This document shows positions 24,387 to 32,103 of a stretch of 37,986 nt of DNA, piece after piece; position 1 is the first letter of the stretch, and each line of letters starts with the position of its first letter. The notes beneath the pieces were generated by a model. That model was not told the origin of the DNA, made no database searches, and saw only the letters and a program-made list of their open reading frames with translations. The translations under genes and the position numbers were made by a program. The DNA is from a bacterium. GTDB taxonomy: Bacteria; JAMCPX01. The stretch spans positions 1 through 37,986 of the forward strand of contig JAJYUJ010000024.1 of assembly GCA_021792615.1 (NCBI GenBank). Reading direction: 5' to 3'.

Positions 24387-24904
24387 TTTACCACTCCGGA
24401 ATTGTTCCCTGTATCCCGATCTACCGTCATGACCTCTTTCATGTGTTCTATCATATCCATGTGCTCATAGAGGTCCATATGCCGGTACATATCCATGGAC
24501 GCAAACATCGTTTCAGACTGTCGGGCGTTGTGGCCATGTCTTTTTATACCGAAGGTCAGGGTAATTGCTGCTATAACAATAAAAACGGATGACAGGATAT
24601 AGACCCATGCATGCGGGTGCGCCTTTGCACTCCGCCTGTTTTGCATTGCCGGACTCCCGCTGTTTATTATCGCACTGTCAATCTTCTGTTTCAGACTGTC
24701 CGGAGGCATAAGAGACGGCACTGCCTTTATCGTTCGATCGAGACGCAGCAGTTGTTCCAGATACGCCTTTGCCTCAGGGCATTGCTCAAGCAGACGTATG
24801 ACCTTCGTCCGGGTCACCCTGTCCAATGCACCATCACTGTAGGCTGAGATCCACCTTTTGGAAAAGTAAACCCGGATGCTACATAGCAGCGTTTTTATAT
24901 TCAT
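24383..24904 (-). CDS. Membrane anti-sigma-factor-like protein with degenerate zinc domain and Met/His tail
   Basis: About 173 residues. The N-terminal 60 residues (WISAYSDGALDRVTRTKVIRLLEQCPEAKAYLEQLL in two steps) match the helical anti-sigma fold of zf-HC2 proteins, but the zinc ligands HxxxCxxC are missing except for the one Cys. One membrane helix lies at about 100-120. The tail outside the membrane has hexads MDMYRH, MDLYEH, MDMIEH from residue 137, the same repeat as in the next gene. The ATG at 24904 is preferred over 24913 because GGGAG lies 10 nt before it. It overlaps the end of the sigma gene, the usual position of the cognate anti-sigma factor. I infer that it holds the sigma factor until a periplasmic signal reaches the tail. 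Confidence 0.8.
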   Translation of the reverse strand: MNIKTLLCSIRVYFSKRWISAYSDGALDRVTRTKVIRLLEQCPEAKAYLEQLLRLDRTIKAVPSLMPPDSLKQKIDSAIINSGSPAMQNRRSAKAHPHAWVYILSSVFIVIAAITLTFGIKRHGHNARQSETMFASMDMYRHMDLYEHMDMIEHMKEVMTVDRDTGNNSGVVK

Positions 24905-25424
24905 GTAATACATTCTCCCTTGCCCTGCTTAAGAGCGATTTGACGGCCTTTTCGCTGACCTGCAGTACTGCGGCTATTTCCTGATAGTCCATACCCTCAT
25001 AACTTCTCAGGAGCAGTGCCGTCCTTTGATTCTCAGGCAGGTTGCCGATAATCTTTAATAGGTTTTGTTCCATATTTCCAAACACAGCATGTTCTTCCGT
25101 CGATAGCGTGTTGTCCTGCGCCGAATTGTCGTCAAACATCTCCGCATGCCGTGTTTTATGATGCTCGTTTATGGCGAGGTTCGTTGCAATGGTGAAGAGC
25201 CATGTCGAGAACCTTGCCGTTGGCTCATAGCTTTTTGCTGACGTATACATTCTTACAAATACCTCCTGCGTAACATCCTCGGATGAATACCTGTTGCCAA
25301 GGTACCGGAATATGTAGTTGTAGATGCGGATTTTGAACCTGGCGTAGAGTTCATCAAATGCAGCCCTATCGCCGTTTTTAAGCCTGAGCATTGTTTTTGT
25401 ATCTTCATCCATCTCATCTCTCAT
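24879..25424 (-). CDS. ECF (sigma-70 family group 4) RNA polymerase sigma factor
   Basis: A 181-residue RpoE-like sigma factor. Region 2 spans about 18-88, with FDELYARFKIRIYNYIFRYL, the DVTQEVFVRMY core-binding segment and ARFSTWLFTIATNLA. Region 4 spans about 125-175, with LPENQRTALLLRSYEGMDYQ and EIAAVLQVSEKAVKSLLSRAR as the helix-turn-helix that reads the -35 box. No region 3 is present, as in all ECF factors. An alternative start is the Met at 25412, which would fit the predicted transcription start better. The gene is preceded by a GGAACTT-type promoter that it may recognise itself, and followed by an overlapping anti-sigma gene. The signal it answers to is not known. Confidence 0.93.
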   Translation of the reverse strand: MRDEMDEDTKTMLRLKNGDRAAFDELYARFKIRIYNYIFRYLGNRYSSEDVTQEVFVRMYTSAKSYEPTARFSTWLFTIATNLAINEHHKTRHAEMFDDNSAQDNTLSTEEHAVFGNMEQNLLKIIGNLPENQRTALLLRSYEGMDYQEIAAVLQVSEKAVKSLLSRARENVLHEYKNAAM

Positions 25425-25427
25425 ATT

Positions 25428-25455
25428 TTAAACCACGCAAACTGAAAAAAGTTCC
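25428..25455 (-). promoter_or_regulatory. Candidate autoregulated ECF-sigma promoter
   Basis: GGAACTT (25455-25449), 16 nt, TTTAA (25432-25428) on the minus strand, beginning 5 nt after the stop of the outer-membrane protein gene. It has the same -35 and spacing as the promoter of the lipoprotein gene. The start site would fall at about 25421, inside the first ATG, favouring the Met codon at 25412. Confidence 0.5.
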
Positions 25456-25460
25456 GAATT

Positions 25461-26903
25461 TTACCATTTAATATCGGCGCCGAACAATACCTGGTATATA
25501 CTCGATATTGCGTAGCCTTGAAAAAAAGCCCCGGGCGAGAAATAATCTATTTCAAACGGCAGGGAAAGATACCTGTTCAACAAGTAAGTAAAGGTGAAGT
25601 CCGTTTCGAAGCCGTATGCCTTGTCCGTTATTTCAGGATAGAGGAGAACAGGGGTAAGGGTGAAGTCTATGTATTTTACCGGATATACATCTATGATCCC
25701 TCCATAAGCGACGTCGCCAAGACCCCTTCTTCCGGCCATCGACAGGGTACCGGTGTTAATGTTCTGATTGATGCCTCCGTTGAAAAATAAAGACGATTCC
25801 GTATTGTAGGGAAAAATTGCAATAAAACTATCCAGTGTACCCTGCTTTAAGATAGCCTGTGCAGGTGTTTTGTCTCCCGACGACAGATTAAAAAATATGC
25901 CGACGGTTGCTTTGTCCCCTATGTGATATTTTATTTTTGCATCCGCAACGTATCCGTAGGTATGAAAATGCCTCTCGAATGGTGCGGAAGAATCGAAACA
26001 ATTGTTTCCCTGTATACTGCCGCTGCCCATTTCGAGTATACCGGTCAGATTTATTTCAAAAGAACCGAAGTATCTGTCTCCGGTAATACCCGTCCAGTTG
26101 ACAGAACTTTCCGAGGAATGGATTGGTCCTCCGTTAGCATATTCCTGCTGAAGACACAGAAGGATACGTGCCGCCCTTATTTTCCCGTATTTACCGACAA
26201 GGGCATCGTATTCGGTACGGTTGAAGAGTGTAGAATAAATGATATTGTTCAGCATCGGTGCAAGTGTATTGTCCGTGTCTTCGAAGTTCGAATAGAATAC
26301 TGTAATATATTCGAACAATGAAAAATTATAACTGAGTTCCGCATCATAGAACATGCTTGTCCTCGAAGGATCGTAAAGCTTGTATGGTTCAACCTTGACC
26401 GCATTGAATTCAAAGGAGAGCGGAATATCGAGCGCATCGGTCATATCATAATCAAAGGTCAACGACGGCTGGTAGTTGTCGAAGAGGAGGCGGGAACCGC
26501 CGACGATCTCTCTTTCTCCGGCATAAAAATTGGTCGATTCATCGGGACTAAAATTAACATACGCCTGGCGGATAAAGTAGGTGTCATTAAAATAATCGTT
26601 CTCAGTTTCAACACCGTAAAGTTCGAGGCTGTTCTGTGAGAACGTTCTTGGAGATAATTCGCCCGAATATAATTCGAATGCTGCATTAAACCATTCGCCC
26701 TGAGCAAGATAAAGCTGCGGCATAAGGTATGCTGCTGCAAAACCTGCATCGGGATATTTGACACCGGGATTGAGGAGCGACAGGTTCTGTCCTGTCTGGT
26801 ATCTCAGGCTTACAGCCCCGGTTGAAGCCGCAGAGAAGGCATAGACATTCGTTGTAACAATTTCTATGAAAAGTAAAATCAAGAGGCCTGATTTAATCCG
26901 CAT
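25461..26903 (-). CDS. Predicted outer-membrane beta-barrel protein
   Basis: I do not recognise a named family. The 480-residue protein has a signal peptide (MRIKSGLLILLFIEIVTTNV, cut after VYA near residue 22) and a mature part of alternating aromatic/polar strands (for example YFIRQAYVNFSPD, FYAGEREIVGGSRLLFDNY, FEINLTGILEMGSG), ending in FGADIKW with a terminal aromatic residue. The features GEREIVGGSRLLFDN and the overall layout resemble AlgE-like (alginate export) porins. It stands directly upstream of the sigma gene (36-nt gap to 25424) and could be cotranscribed with it, but the ECF promoter between them allows separate control. A sigma-70-type promoter ends 9 nt before its ATG and there is no ribosome site. 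Confidence 0.8.
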   Translation of the reverse strand: MRIKSGLLILLFIEIVTTNVYAFSAASTGAVSLRYQTGQNLSLLNPGVKYPDAGFAAAYLMPQLYLAQGEWFNAAFELYSGELSPRTFSQNSLELYGVETENDYFNDTYFIRQAYVNFSPDESTNFYAGEREIVGGSRLLFDNYQPSLTFDYDMTDALDIPLSFEFNAVKVEPYKLYDPSRTSMFYDAELSYNFSLFEYITVFYSNFEDTDNTLAPMLNNIIYSTLFNRTEYDALVGKYGKIRAARILLCLQQEYANGGPIHSSESSVNWTGITGDRYFGSFEINLTGILEMGSGSIQGNNCFDSSAPFERHFHTYGYVADAKIKYHIGDKATVGIFFNLSSGDKTPAQAILKQGTLDSFIAIFPYNTESSLFFNGGINQNINTGTLSMAGRRGLGDVAYGGIIDVYPVKYIDFTLTPVLLYPEITDKAYGFETDFTFTYLLNRYLSLPFEIDYFSPGAFFQGYAISSIYQVLFGADIKW

Positions 26904-26912
26904 TGGTGTTTA

Positions 26913-26939
26913 ATTATAACAATTTCACGCTCTGTTCAA
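26913..26939 (-). promoter_or_regulatory. Promoter of the outer-membrane barrel gene (near-leaderless)
   Basis: TTGAAC (26939-26934), a short 15-nt spacer, TATAAT (26918-26913) on the minus strand. The perfect -10 ends 9 nt before the ATG, with no ribosome site between. It lies in the 44-nt gap after mutL. Confidence 0.5.
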
Positions 26940-26947
26940 TTGATTTA

Positions 26948-28753
26948 TTATCGTCTGTGAAAAAATTTTTCAATCTCTGCTTTTGGCAGGAGGAACACGA
27001 ACGGCCTTCCGTGAGGGCAGTTGAGAGGTATGCCGAGCTGGTCGAGCTGCCCGAAAAGCGCCCGTATCTTCTCAACGGGCAGAAAATCACCTGCTCTCGC
27101 TGCGCTCTTACAGGCTACGTCTGCCATAATCCTGTAGAGAGGGTCTGTTTTCTGATCCGCGGTGAGTTCCGTATGACTTGTTCCATCCGTACGCATGCTG
27201 TTGTCGATAAGCTCAATTAAGGACAACGGGGAAAACACCGTACCGGCGGGTATTGCTCGTACCGTCACGCTGTTGCGTCCGGTTGTTAGCTCATAGCCTA
27301 TGGTACGCAGGGTGTCCTGTACATCCGCAAGGACGCTCGTTCTGTTTTCGTTCAAAAATATCTCCTGCGGTACGGTCAGAAATTGAGACTGCCTCTGTCT
27401 TACCCGTGAGTTTTTTAGAAGCTGTTCGAACAGGATCCTTTCGTGCATTGCATGCTGATCTATCAAAACCATACTGTCCGGAGACGATGCAACGATGTAG
27501 GTTGCGTTGAATTGTGCATGGATATCCAAAGCCGAGAATTCTCCCTTTTGTATGATGGTCTGCTGATCGTCTGCCGCAGAATTCATGGAAACGCCCGGTT
27601 TTGCGCCGTAGGGGGTAGAAAAGATACGGGTCTTTTTCGATGTACCATATCCGGTAGAGGTTGTGCTGCCGTGCAGAAACGACGTTCTATATGACTCAAC
27701 TGATTCTTTTATCTCTTCTTTGAATCTGTTTTTATCCATCCCGGGATCAGGAGATGCGTATACAATGGCTCTTTTATTGATCGAATCCCTTATTGCATTT
27801 CGAATAGCATCATAGACCATTGATTTATCGGCGAACTTTACAGCGGTTTTCGTAGGGTTAATGTTCACATCGACGAAATTATGGGGCAGGAACAGATTAA
27901 TGACAGCAACGGGATACCGGCCTTTTTGAAGCGCTGTTGAGTATGCGTTTGTGATACTGAAATTGAGTGATTTATCCATGATATATCTCCCGTTCACGAA
28001 CACGTACATCAACCGTGAGGAATTCGTGGTATAATCAGGATCTGATATATATCCGTCGACCTTTATAATACCGTTATCAAAAGATACGTCATATAACTTG
28101 TTCTTCAGTCCCTGATCGATTCGCAATATTGTCCTGGCTTCAAGCGGGGCCGGCTGGATAGTAAAGACCTCTTTCCCGTTATTCATGACCCGTATGCCTG
28201 CATTTTTATATCCAAACACAAACCTGTCTATAACATCCAGACACGCACGGTATTCGGACTGAGCAGAACCGAGGAACTTTTTTCTTACCGGTGTGTTGAA
28301 AAAGAGGTTTGATACGGTTACCGTTGTCCCTGCATCATGAGCCGTTTTCGATGTGTTCACGACATCGCCGCCCCTCACGTGAATAATCGTGCCGGTGTCC
28401 TCTCGTTTGTGCCGGGTCACAATCTCCAACTCGGAGATGACGCCGATACTGTAGAGCGCTTCCCCTCTGAAACCGAGTGTGGAAATATCATAAAGCTCGT
28501 TTTCCGTGTGGAGCTTGCTCGTCGTATGCCGTTGTACCGCAAGCCTGGCATCTTCGGACAGCATGCCCTGGCCGTTATCCTCAATGCGTATCAGGTCTAT
28601 GCCGCCGTTTTTGAGCTCGATATTGATAGTGGTCGCACCTGCGTCTATAGCATTCTCCATGAGTTCTTTTACAATGGATGCAGGCCTTTCTATCACTTCG
28701 CCCGCAGCTATTTTGCTGACCAGTTCATCGGATAGTTTATTTATGATCCCCAT
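26948..28753 (-). CDS. mutL: DNA mismatch repair protein MutL
   Basis: MutL couples mismatch recognition by MutS to strand incision. The 601-residue protein has the GHKL ATPase at the N-terminus: INKLSDELVSKIAAGEVIERP, the Mg-binding Asn/Asp motif ELMENAIDAGAT, IEDNGQGM and TLGFRGEALYSI, then the NINPTKTAVKF segment that carries the conserved lysine of the transducer domain. A variable linker runs from about 330 to 410. The C-terminal dimerisation domain has VLIDQHAMHERILFEQLL and ends in ACKSAARAGD...CPHGRPFVF. The QHAMHERI segment resembles DQHAxxER, and CPHGRP is a metal-site motif of MutL endonucleases; the full DQHAx2Ex4E motif reads DQHAMHERILFE, so endonuclease activity is likely. mutS is not in the window. 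Confidence 0.96.
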   Translation of the reverse strand: MGIINKLSDELVSKIAAGEVIERPASIVKELMENAIDAGATTINIELKNGGIDLIRIEDNGQGMLSEDARLAVQRHTTSKLHTENELYDISTLGFRGEALYSIGVISELEIVTRHKREDTGTIIHVRGGDVVNTSKTAHDAGTTVTVSNLFFNTPVRKKFLGSAQSEYRACLDVIDRFVFGYKNAGIRVMNNGKEVFTIQPAPLEARTILRIDQGLKNKLYDVSFDNGIIKVDGYISDPDYTTNSSRLMYVFVNGRYIMDKSLNFSITNAYSTALQKGRYPVAVINLFLPHNFVDVNINPTKTAVKFADKSMVYDAIRNAIRDSINKRAIVYASPDPGMDKNRFKEEIKESVESYRTSFLHGSTTSTGYGTSKKTRIFSTPYGAKPGVSMNSAADDQQTIIQKGEFSALDIHAQFNATYIVASSPDSMVLIDQHAMHERILFEQLLKNSRVRQRQSQFLTVPQEIFLNENRTSVLADVQDTLRTIGYELTTGRNSVTVRAIPAGTVFSPLSLIELIDNSMRTDGTSHTELTADQKTDPLYRIMADVACKSAARAGDFLPVEKIRALFGQLDQLGIPLNCPHGRPFVFLLPKAEIEKFFHRR

Positions 28754-28825
28754 GGGGCTGATTGTTTTCCTTCCGGCACAATGTCTTATCCATTCTCTGT
28801 TCCCTTAACCGTTTTATTGGTTTGG

Positions 28826-28854
28826 AGTATAGACCGTAAAAAATATTATTTCAA
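28826..28854 (-). promoter_or_regulatory. Promoter of mutL
   Basis: TTGAAA (28854-28849), 17-nt spacer, TATACT (28831-28826) on the minus strand. Transcription should start near 28819 and leave a leader of about 66 nt. It is back to back with the uracil-DNA glycosylase promoter. Confidence 0.68.
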
Positions 28855-28862
28855 TTGTTCTG

Positions 28863-28890
28863 TTGTAATTTTAAACGGACGTGCTAATAT
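28863..28890 (+). promoter_or_regulatory. Promoter of the uracil-DNA glycosylase gene
   Basis: TTGTAA (28863-28868), 16-nt spacer, TAATAT (28885-28890). The start near 28897 gives a leader of about 40 nt. AGGGG in the leader is rather far (about 14 nt) from the ATG. Confidence 0.55.
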
Positions 28891-28936
28891 CCGGTTCATG
28901 GTTTATGGACAGAGAACAGGGGAAAAATAAGTTTAT

Positions 28937-29647
28937 ATGAAGGCACATATTGAATCACTGGTCGAATATATGCACTACCTGAAAGAACTCGGGTACGATG
29001 GATTTCCTCTGCCTGCCCAGCCTGTTAAAGAACGCAGCACCGGTTTTGAGGTTGCAGATGACAATAAAAAGTTATCGATAGAAAACATCAGACTCGCAGT
29101 CGAGGAATGCCGGAAATGCAAGCTGGCGAATACCAGGACGCATGCGGTGCCGGGAGAAGGCGATTATAACACGGACCTTATGTTCATCGGTGAAGCACCG
29201 GGTTATGATGAAGACCAGCAGGGCAGGCCTTTTGTAGGAAGGGCCGGCAAGCTGCTCACCGATATTATCAAAGCCATGGGCATGACCCGGGAAGAGGTGT
29301 TCATAGCAAACGTCATAAAATGCAGGCCTCCTGACAACAGGGAGCCGATGAACGATGAAATAACGGCATGCTCGCCGTACCTCTTTCACCAGATAGCCAT
29401 CATAAAGCCAAAGGTTATCGTCACACTCGGCAGGTATTCATCGGTTACCGTCCTCGGGCTTCAAGAACAAATGAAAATGTCCGATTTGCGCGGGCGGTTT
29501 TTTACCTTCCAGGGCATAAAGGTCATGCCGACGTATCACCCGGCATATCTCTTGCGTAACGAAAAGGACAAAAAACTTGTTTGGAACGATATGAAGCTTG
29601 TATTACAGGAGCTCGGAAAGCCGGTTCCGGTCAATAAACCCCGTTAG
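28937..29647 (+). CDS. Family 4 uracil-DNA glycosylase (iron-sulfur)
   Basis: This enzyme removes uracil from DNA. The 236-residue protein has motif 1 GEAPGYDEDQQGRPFVGRAG (residues 85-104) and motif 3 HPAYLLRN near the C-terminus. Four cysteines at 58, 61, 129 and 145 (CRKC; NVIKCRPPDNR; TACSPYL) are the [4Fe-4S] ligands of family 4 glycosylases. The N-terminal 45 residues (with YLKELGYDGFPLP) are an extension seen in many anaerobe homologues. It is transcribed divergently from mutL, so two DNA repair functions share one promoter region. Family 4 enzymes are frequent in thermophiles and anaerobes. Confidence 0.94.
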   Translation: MKAHIESLVEYMHYLKELGYDGFPLPAQPVKERSTGFEVADDNKKLSIENIRLAVEECRKCKLANTRTHAVPGEGDYNTDLMFIGEAPGYDEDQQGRPFVGRAGKLLTDIIKAMGMTREEVFIANVIKCRPPDNREPMNDEITACSPYLFHQIAIIKPKVIVTLGRYSSVTVLGLQEQMKMSDLRGRFFTFQGIKVMPTYHPAYLLRNEKDKKLVWNDMKLVLQELGKPVPVNKPR

Positions 29648-29760
29648 GAACGTCATGATAGTATTGAGGTCATAGGTCTCACTATGAAGCGTCCGCCTGC
29701 AGGCTCGCAGACTTCCTCGAGCTTTGATATTACTCTTGAAAGAATCATTTTGTCCCGGTA

Positions 29761-29797
29761 TTGATTCCTGGCCGATCCTGTATTAAATTTTTATAAT
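29761..29797 (+). promoter_or_regulatory. Possible promoter for the aconitase operon
   Basis: TTGATT (29761-29766), 16 nt, TTAAAT (29783-29788); a perfect TATAAT at 29792-29797 follows but has no -35 at the right distance. The 207-nt gap after the glycosylase gene also contains the palindrome GCCTGCAGGC near 29694-29704, of no clear role. Confidence 0.35.
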
Positions 29798-29854
29798 CGT
29801 ACCTCATGTTATCTCTGCGGTGGAGCAAGAAAATTGTCAGAAAGGGGTTTTTAA

Positions 29855-31783
29855 ATGAAAGAAAATCTCGTCATGAAAATTTTTAAGTCACATCTGGTTG
29901 AAGGGACATTGGAGCAAGGCAAGGATATAGGGCTGCGGGTGGATGAGACCCTGCTTCAGGATGCAACGGGTACCATGGCAGCACTGCAGTTCGAGGCAAT
30001 GGGCATACCAAAGGTAAAGGTAAGAAAGGCCTTTGCATTCGTGGACCATAATATGCTGCAGACCGGCTTTCAAAACGCGGACGATCACAGGTTCCTCCAG
30101 ACCTTTTCCAACAAGTACGGGGTATATTTTTCGAAGCCAGGCAACGGTATATGCCATCAGGTCTATCTTGAGAGGTTCTCAAAGCCTGGTACCGTTTTAC
30201 TTGGTGCAGACAGTCACACACCGAATGCAGGCGCCACAGGCATGATAGCGATAGGAGCCGGAGGTCTTGATGTTGCCGTTGCAATGGCAGGCATGCCATA
30301 CTACACAAAGATGCCCGCTGTTGTGCAGGTAAAGCTGAGCGGCAGGCTCAAGCCATGGGTAGCGTCGAAGGATATCATGTTTGAGCTTTTGCGCAGGCTT
30401 ACGGTCAAGGGCGGCGTTGGAAAGATCTTCGAGTTCACAGGAGACGGTGTCAAAACCCTGTCTGTTCCCGAGCGGGCAACCATAGCGAACCTCGGTGCAG
30501 AGCTTGGTGCTACAACGTCCATCTTCCCGTCCGATCAAAGGGTACAAGAATATTACAAACTTCAGAAAAGACCTAAAGATTTCAAGCCGCTCGCAGCGGA
30601 TCCAGATGCTGGGTACGACGAGGTTATAGAAATAGCTCTCGATAAGCTTGCGCCCATGGTCGCAAGGCCGTCCATGCCCGACAAAGTGGTCCCGGTATCG
30701 GAAGAAGAGGGCAAGGACGTAAGGCAGGTATGCATAGGGAGCTGCAACAATTCCTCGTTCGACGACCTTATGCTTGTCGGCGCACTTTTAAAAGGTAAAA
30801 AAGTTCATCCCGATGTTAACCTCACCATTACGCCGGGTTCAAAGCAGGTTTTTGAGATGATCGCTGCGTCGGGTGCTTTACAGCATATGATAAGTGCAGG
30901 TGCAAGGATACTCGAAGCTGCATGCGGACCGTGTATCGGTATGGGACAGGCTCCTCCTTCTGGTTCTGTTTCAGTAAGAACAATGAACCGGAATTTCCTT
31001 GGCAGAAGCGGTACGCCGGACGACAGGGTTTATCTTGCAAGCCCGTATGTTGCGACAGCATGTGCGTTAAAAGGGAAGATATATGATCCGAGAAAGATTG
31101 GAGCAAAGCCTCCTATCATACAGAAAACAAAGAGTTTTATTGTAGATGACAGTAATATCATCAAGCCGTCTGTAAAATCGGACAAGGTTGTCGTGGAAAA
31201 AGGACCGAACATAAAACCTCTGCCGTTACGGGGTGAACTTGATGATGCAATAACATCGGTTGTTCTTATCAAGGTCGGTGATAATATAACGACGGATCAT
31301 ATCATGCCTGCCGGTGCGCGGGTGCTGCCGTTCAGGTCAAACATACCGGCAATATCGGATTTTGTTTTTTACAACATAGATCCGGAATTCCCGAAACGTG
31401 CCAAGCAGTCAGGCGGGGGTGTTATCGTCGGTGGCAGTAATTACGGTCAGGGATCAAGCAGGGAACACGCTGCACTTGCTCCCATGTTTCTCGGTGTAAA
31501 GGCTGTCATAGCAAAATCCTATGCACGGATACACCGTTCGAATCTCATCAACTTCGGCATACTTCCTTTGATCATAAAGGATCAGGATGCATTTACTTCG
31601 ATCGAACAGGGCGATACAATCGCTCTGGAAAATATACGGGAGCATGTGGCAAAAGACGATCGTATGAATGTTACCCTGAAAGACAAGAACAAAACGATAG
31701 AAGTGTATCTCGATACGAACGCACGGGAGAGGAAGATTTTGCTTTCGGGCGGTCTTCTCAACATGATAAAACAGGAGGCGTGA
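29855..31783 (+). CDS. acn: Aconitate hydratase, Aquifex type
   Basis: Aconitase interconverts citrate and isocitrate through cis-aconitate. At 642 residues this is the short form related to LeuC/LeuD, often called Aquifex-type, rather than the about 900-residue AcnA. The cluster cysteines are C293 (VCIGSCNNSS) and C357 and C360 (AACGPCIGMG), ligands of the [4Fe-4S] centre. LLGADSHTPNAGATG and the C-terminal swivel domain with DHIMPAGARVLPFRSN and GSNYGQGSSREHAAL are also present. The first ATG has AAAGGGG 7 nt before it. It starts a run of six closely spaced genes ending with a 2-oxoglutarate:ferredoxin oxidoreductase, which suggests a citrate-to-succinyl-CoA segment. A homoaconitase role is less likely because no lysine or leucine pathway gene is nearby. 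Confidence 0.93.
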   Translation: MKENLVMKIFKSHLVEGTLEQGKDIGLRVDETLLQDATGTMAALQFEAMGIPKVKVRKAFAFVDHNMLQTGFQNADDHRFLQTFSNKYGVYFSKPGNGICHQVYLERFSKPGTVLLGADSHTPNAGATGMIAIGAGGLDVAVAMAGMPYYTKMPAVVQVKLSGRLKPWVASKDIMFELLRRLTVKGGVGKIFEFTGDGVKTLSVPERATIANLGAELGATTSIFPSDQRVQEYYKLQKRPKDFKPLAADPDAGYDEVIEIALDKLAPMVARPSMPDKVVPVSEEEGKDVRQVCIGSCNNSSFDDLMLVGALLKGKKVHPDVNLTITPGSKQVFEMIAASGALQHMISAGARILEAACGPCIGMGQAPPSGSVSVRTMNRNFLGRSGTPDDRVYLASPYVATACALKGKIYDPRKIGAKPPIIQKTKSFIVDDSNIIKPSVKSDKVVVEKGPNIKPLPLRGELDDAITSVVLIKVGDNITTDHIMPAGARVLPFRSNIPAISDFVFYNIDPEFPKRAKQSGGGVIVGGSNYGQGSSREHAALAPMFLGVKAVIAKSYARIHRSNLINFGILPLIIKDQDAFTSIEQGDTIALENIREHVAKDDRMNVTLKDKNKTIEVYLDTNARERKILLSGGLLNMIKQEA

Positions 31784-31785
31784 AT

Positions 31786-32088
31786 ATGGCACAATGGTAT
31801 AAAATATCCTGCAATAGCTGTGGTTATAGCAATGAACTTATTACCGGCTCGTCCGTAACGGCAGAGAGTCTCAAGGATTTAAACGAGGACTCTGCCGACT
31901 TCAAGATCTTCGAATGCAAAAATGACCACGAGCTTTTTACAATAGATGTGCACGGCAATGACTTCGATAACAAATGTCCTGTGTGCGGTGCCGGAATAAC
32001 GGAAATAAGCATCGGAGAAATTGATGGACATGCATGTCCAAAATGTGATAACAGAACGCTAAAGATCGATCCTGTAGTACACATTTAA
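31786..32088 (+). CDS. Small zinc-ribbon protein of unknown function
   Basis: A roughly 100-residue soluble protein. The frame is open from a GTG at 31780, but the ATG at 31786 has AGGAGG 7 nt upstream. It has a C-terminal double CxxC zinc ribbon (KCPVCGAGIT and ACPKCDNRTL) and another CxxC near the N-terminus (SCNSCGYSN), plus a lone FECKNDHEL Cys-His segment. No catalytic motif is visible. It follows acn by 2 nt and precedes a GltD-like flavoprotein, so it may be a partner or regulator of the iron-sulfur enzymes around it. I do not recognise a named family. Confidence 0.8.
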   Translation: MAQWYKISCNSCGYSNELITGSSVTAESLKDLNEDSADFKIFECKNDHELFTIDVHGNDFDNKCPVCGAGITEISIGEIDGHACPKCDNRTLKIDPVVHI

Positions 32089-32103
32089 AAAGGGAACGGA
32101 GAA

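Noticed and set aside
29690-29715. Palindrome GCCTGCAGGC as an operator for acn
   Set aside because: It lies about 60 bp upstream of the putative promoter, is short and GC-rich, and has no second copy in the window.
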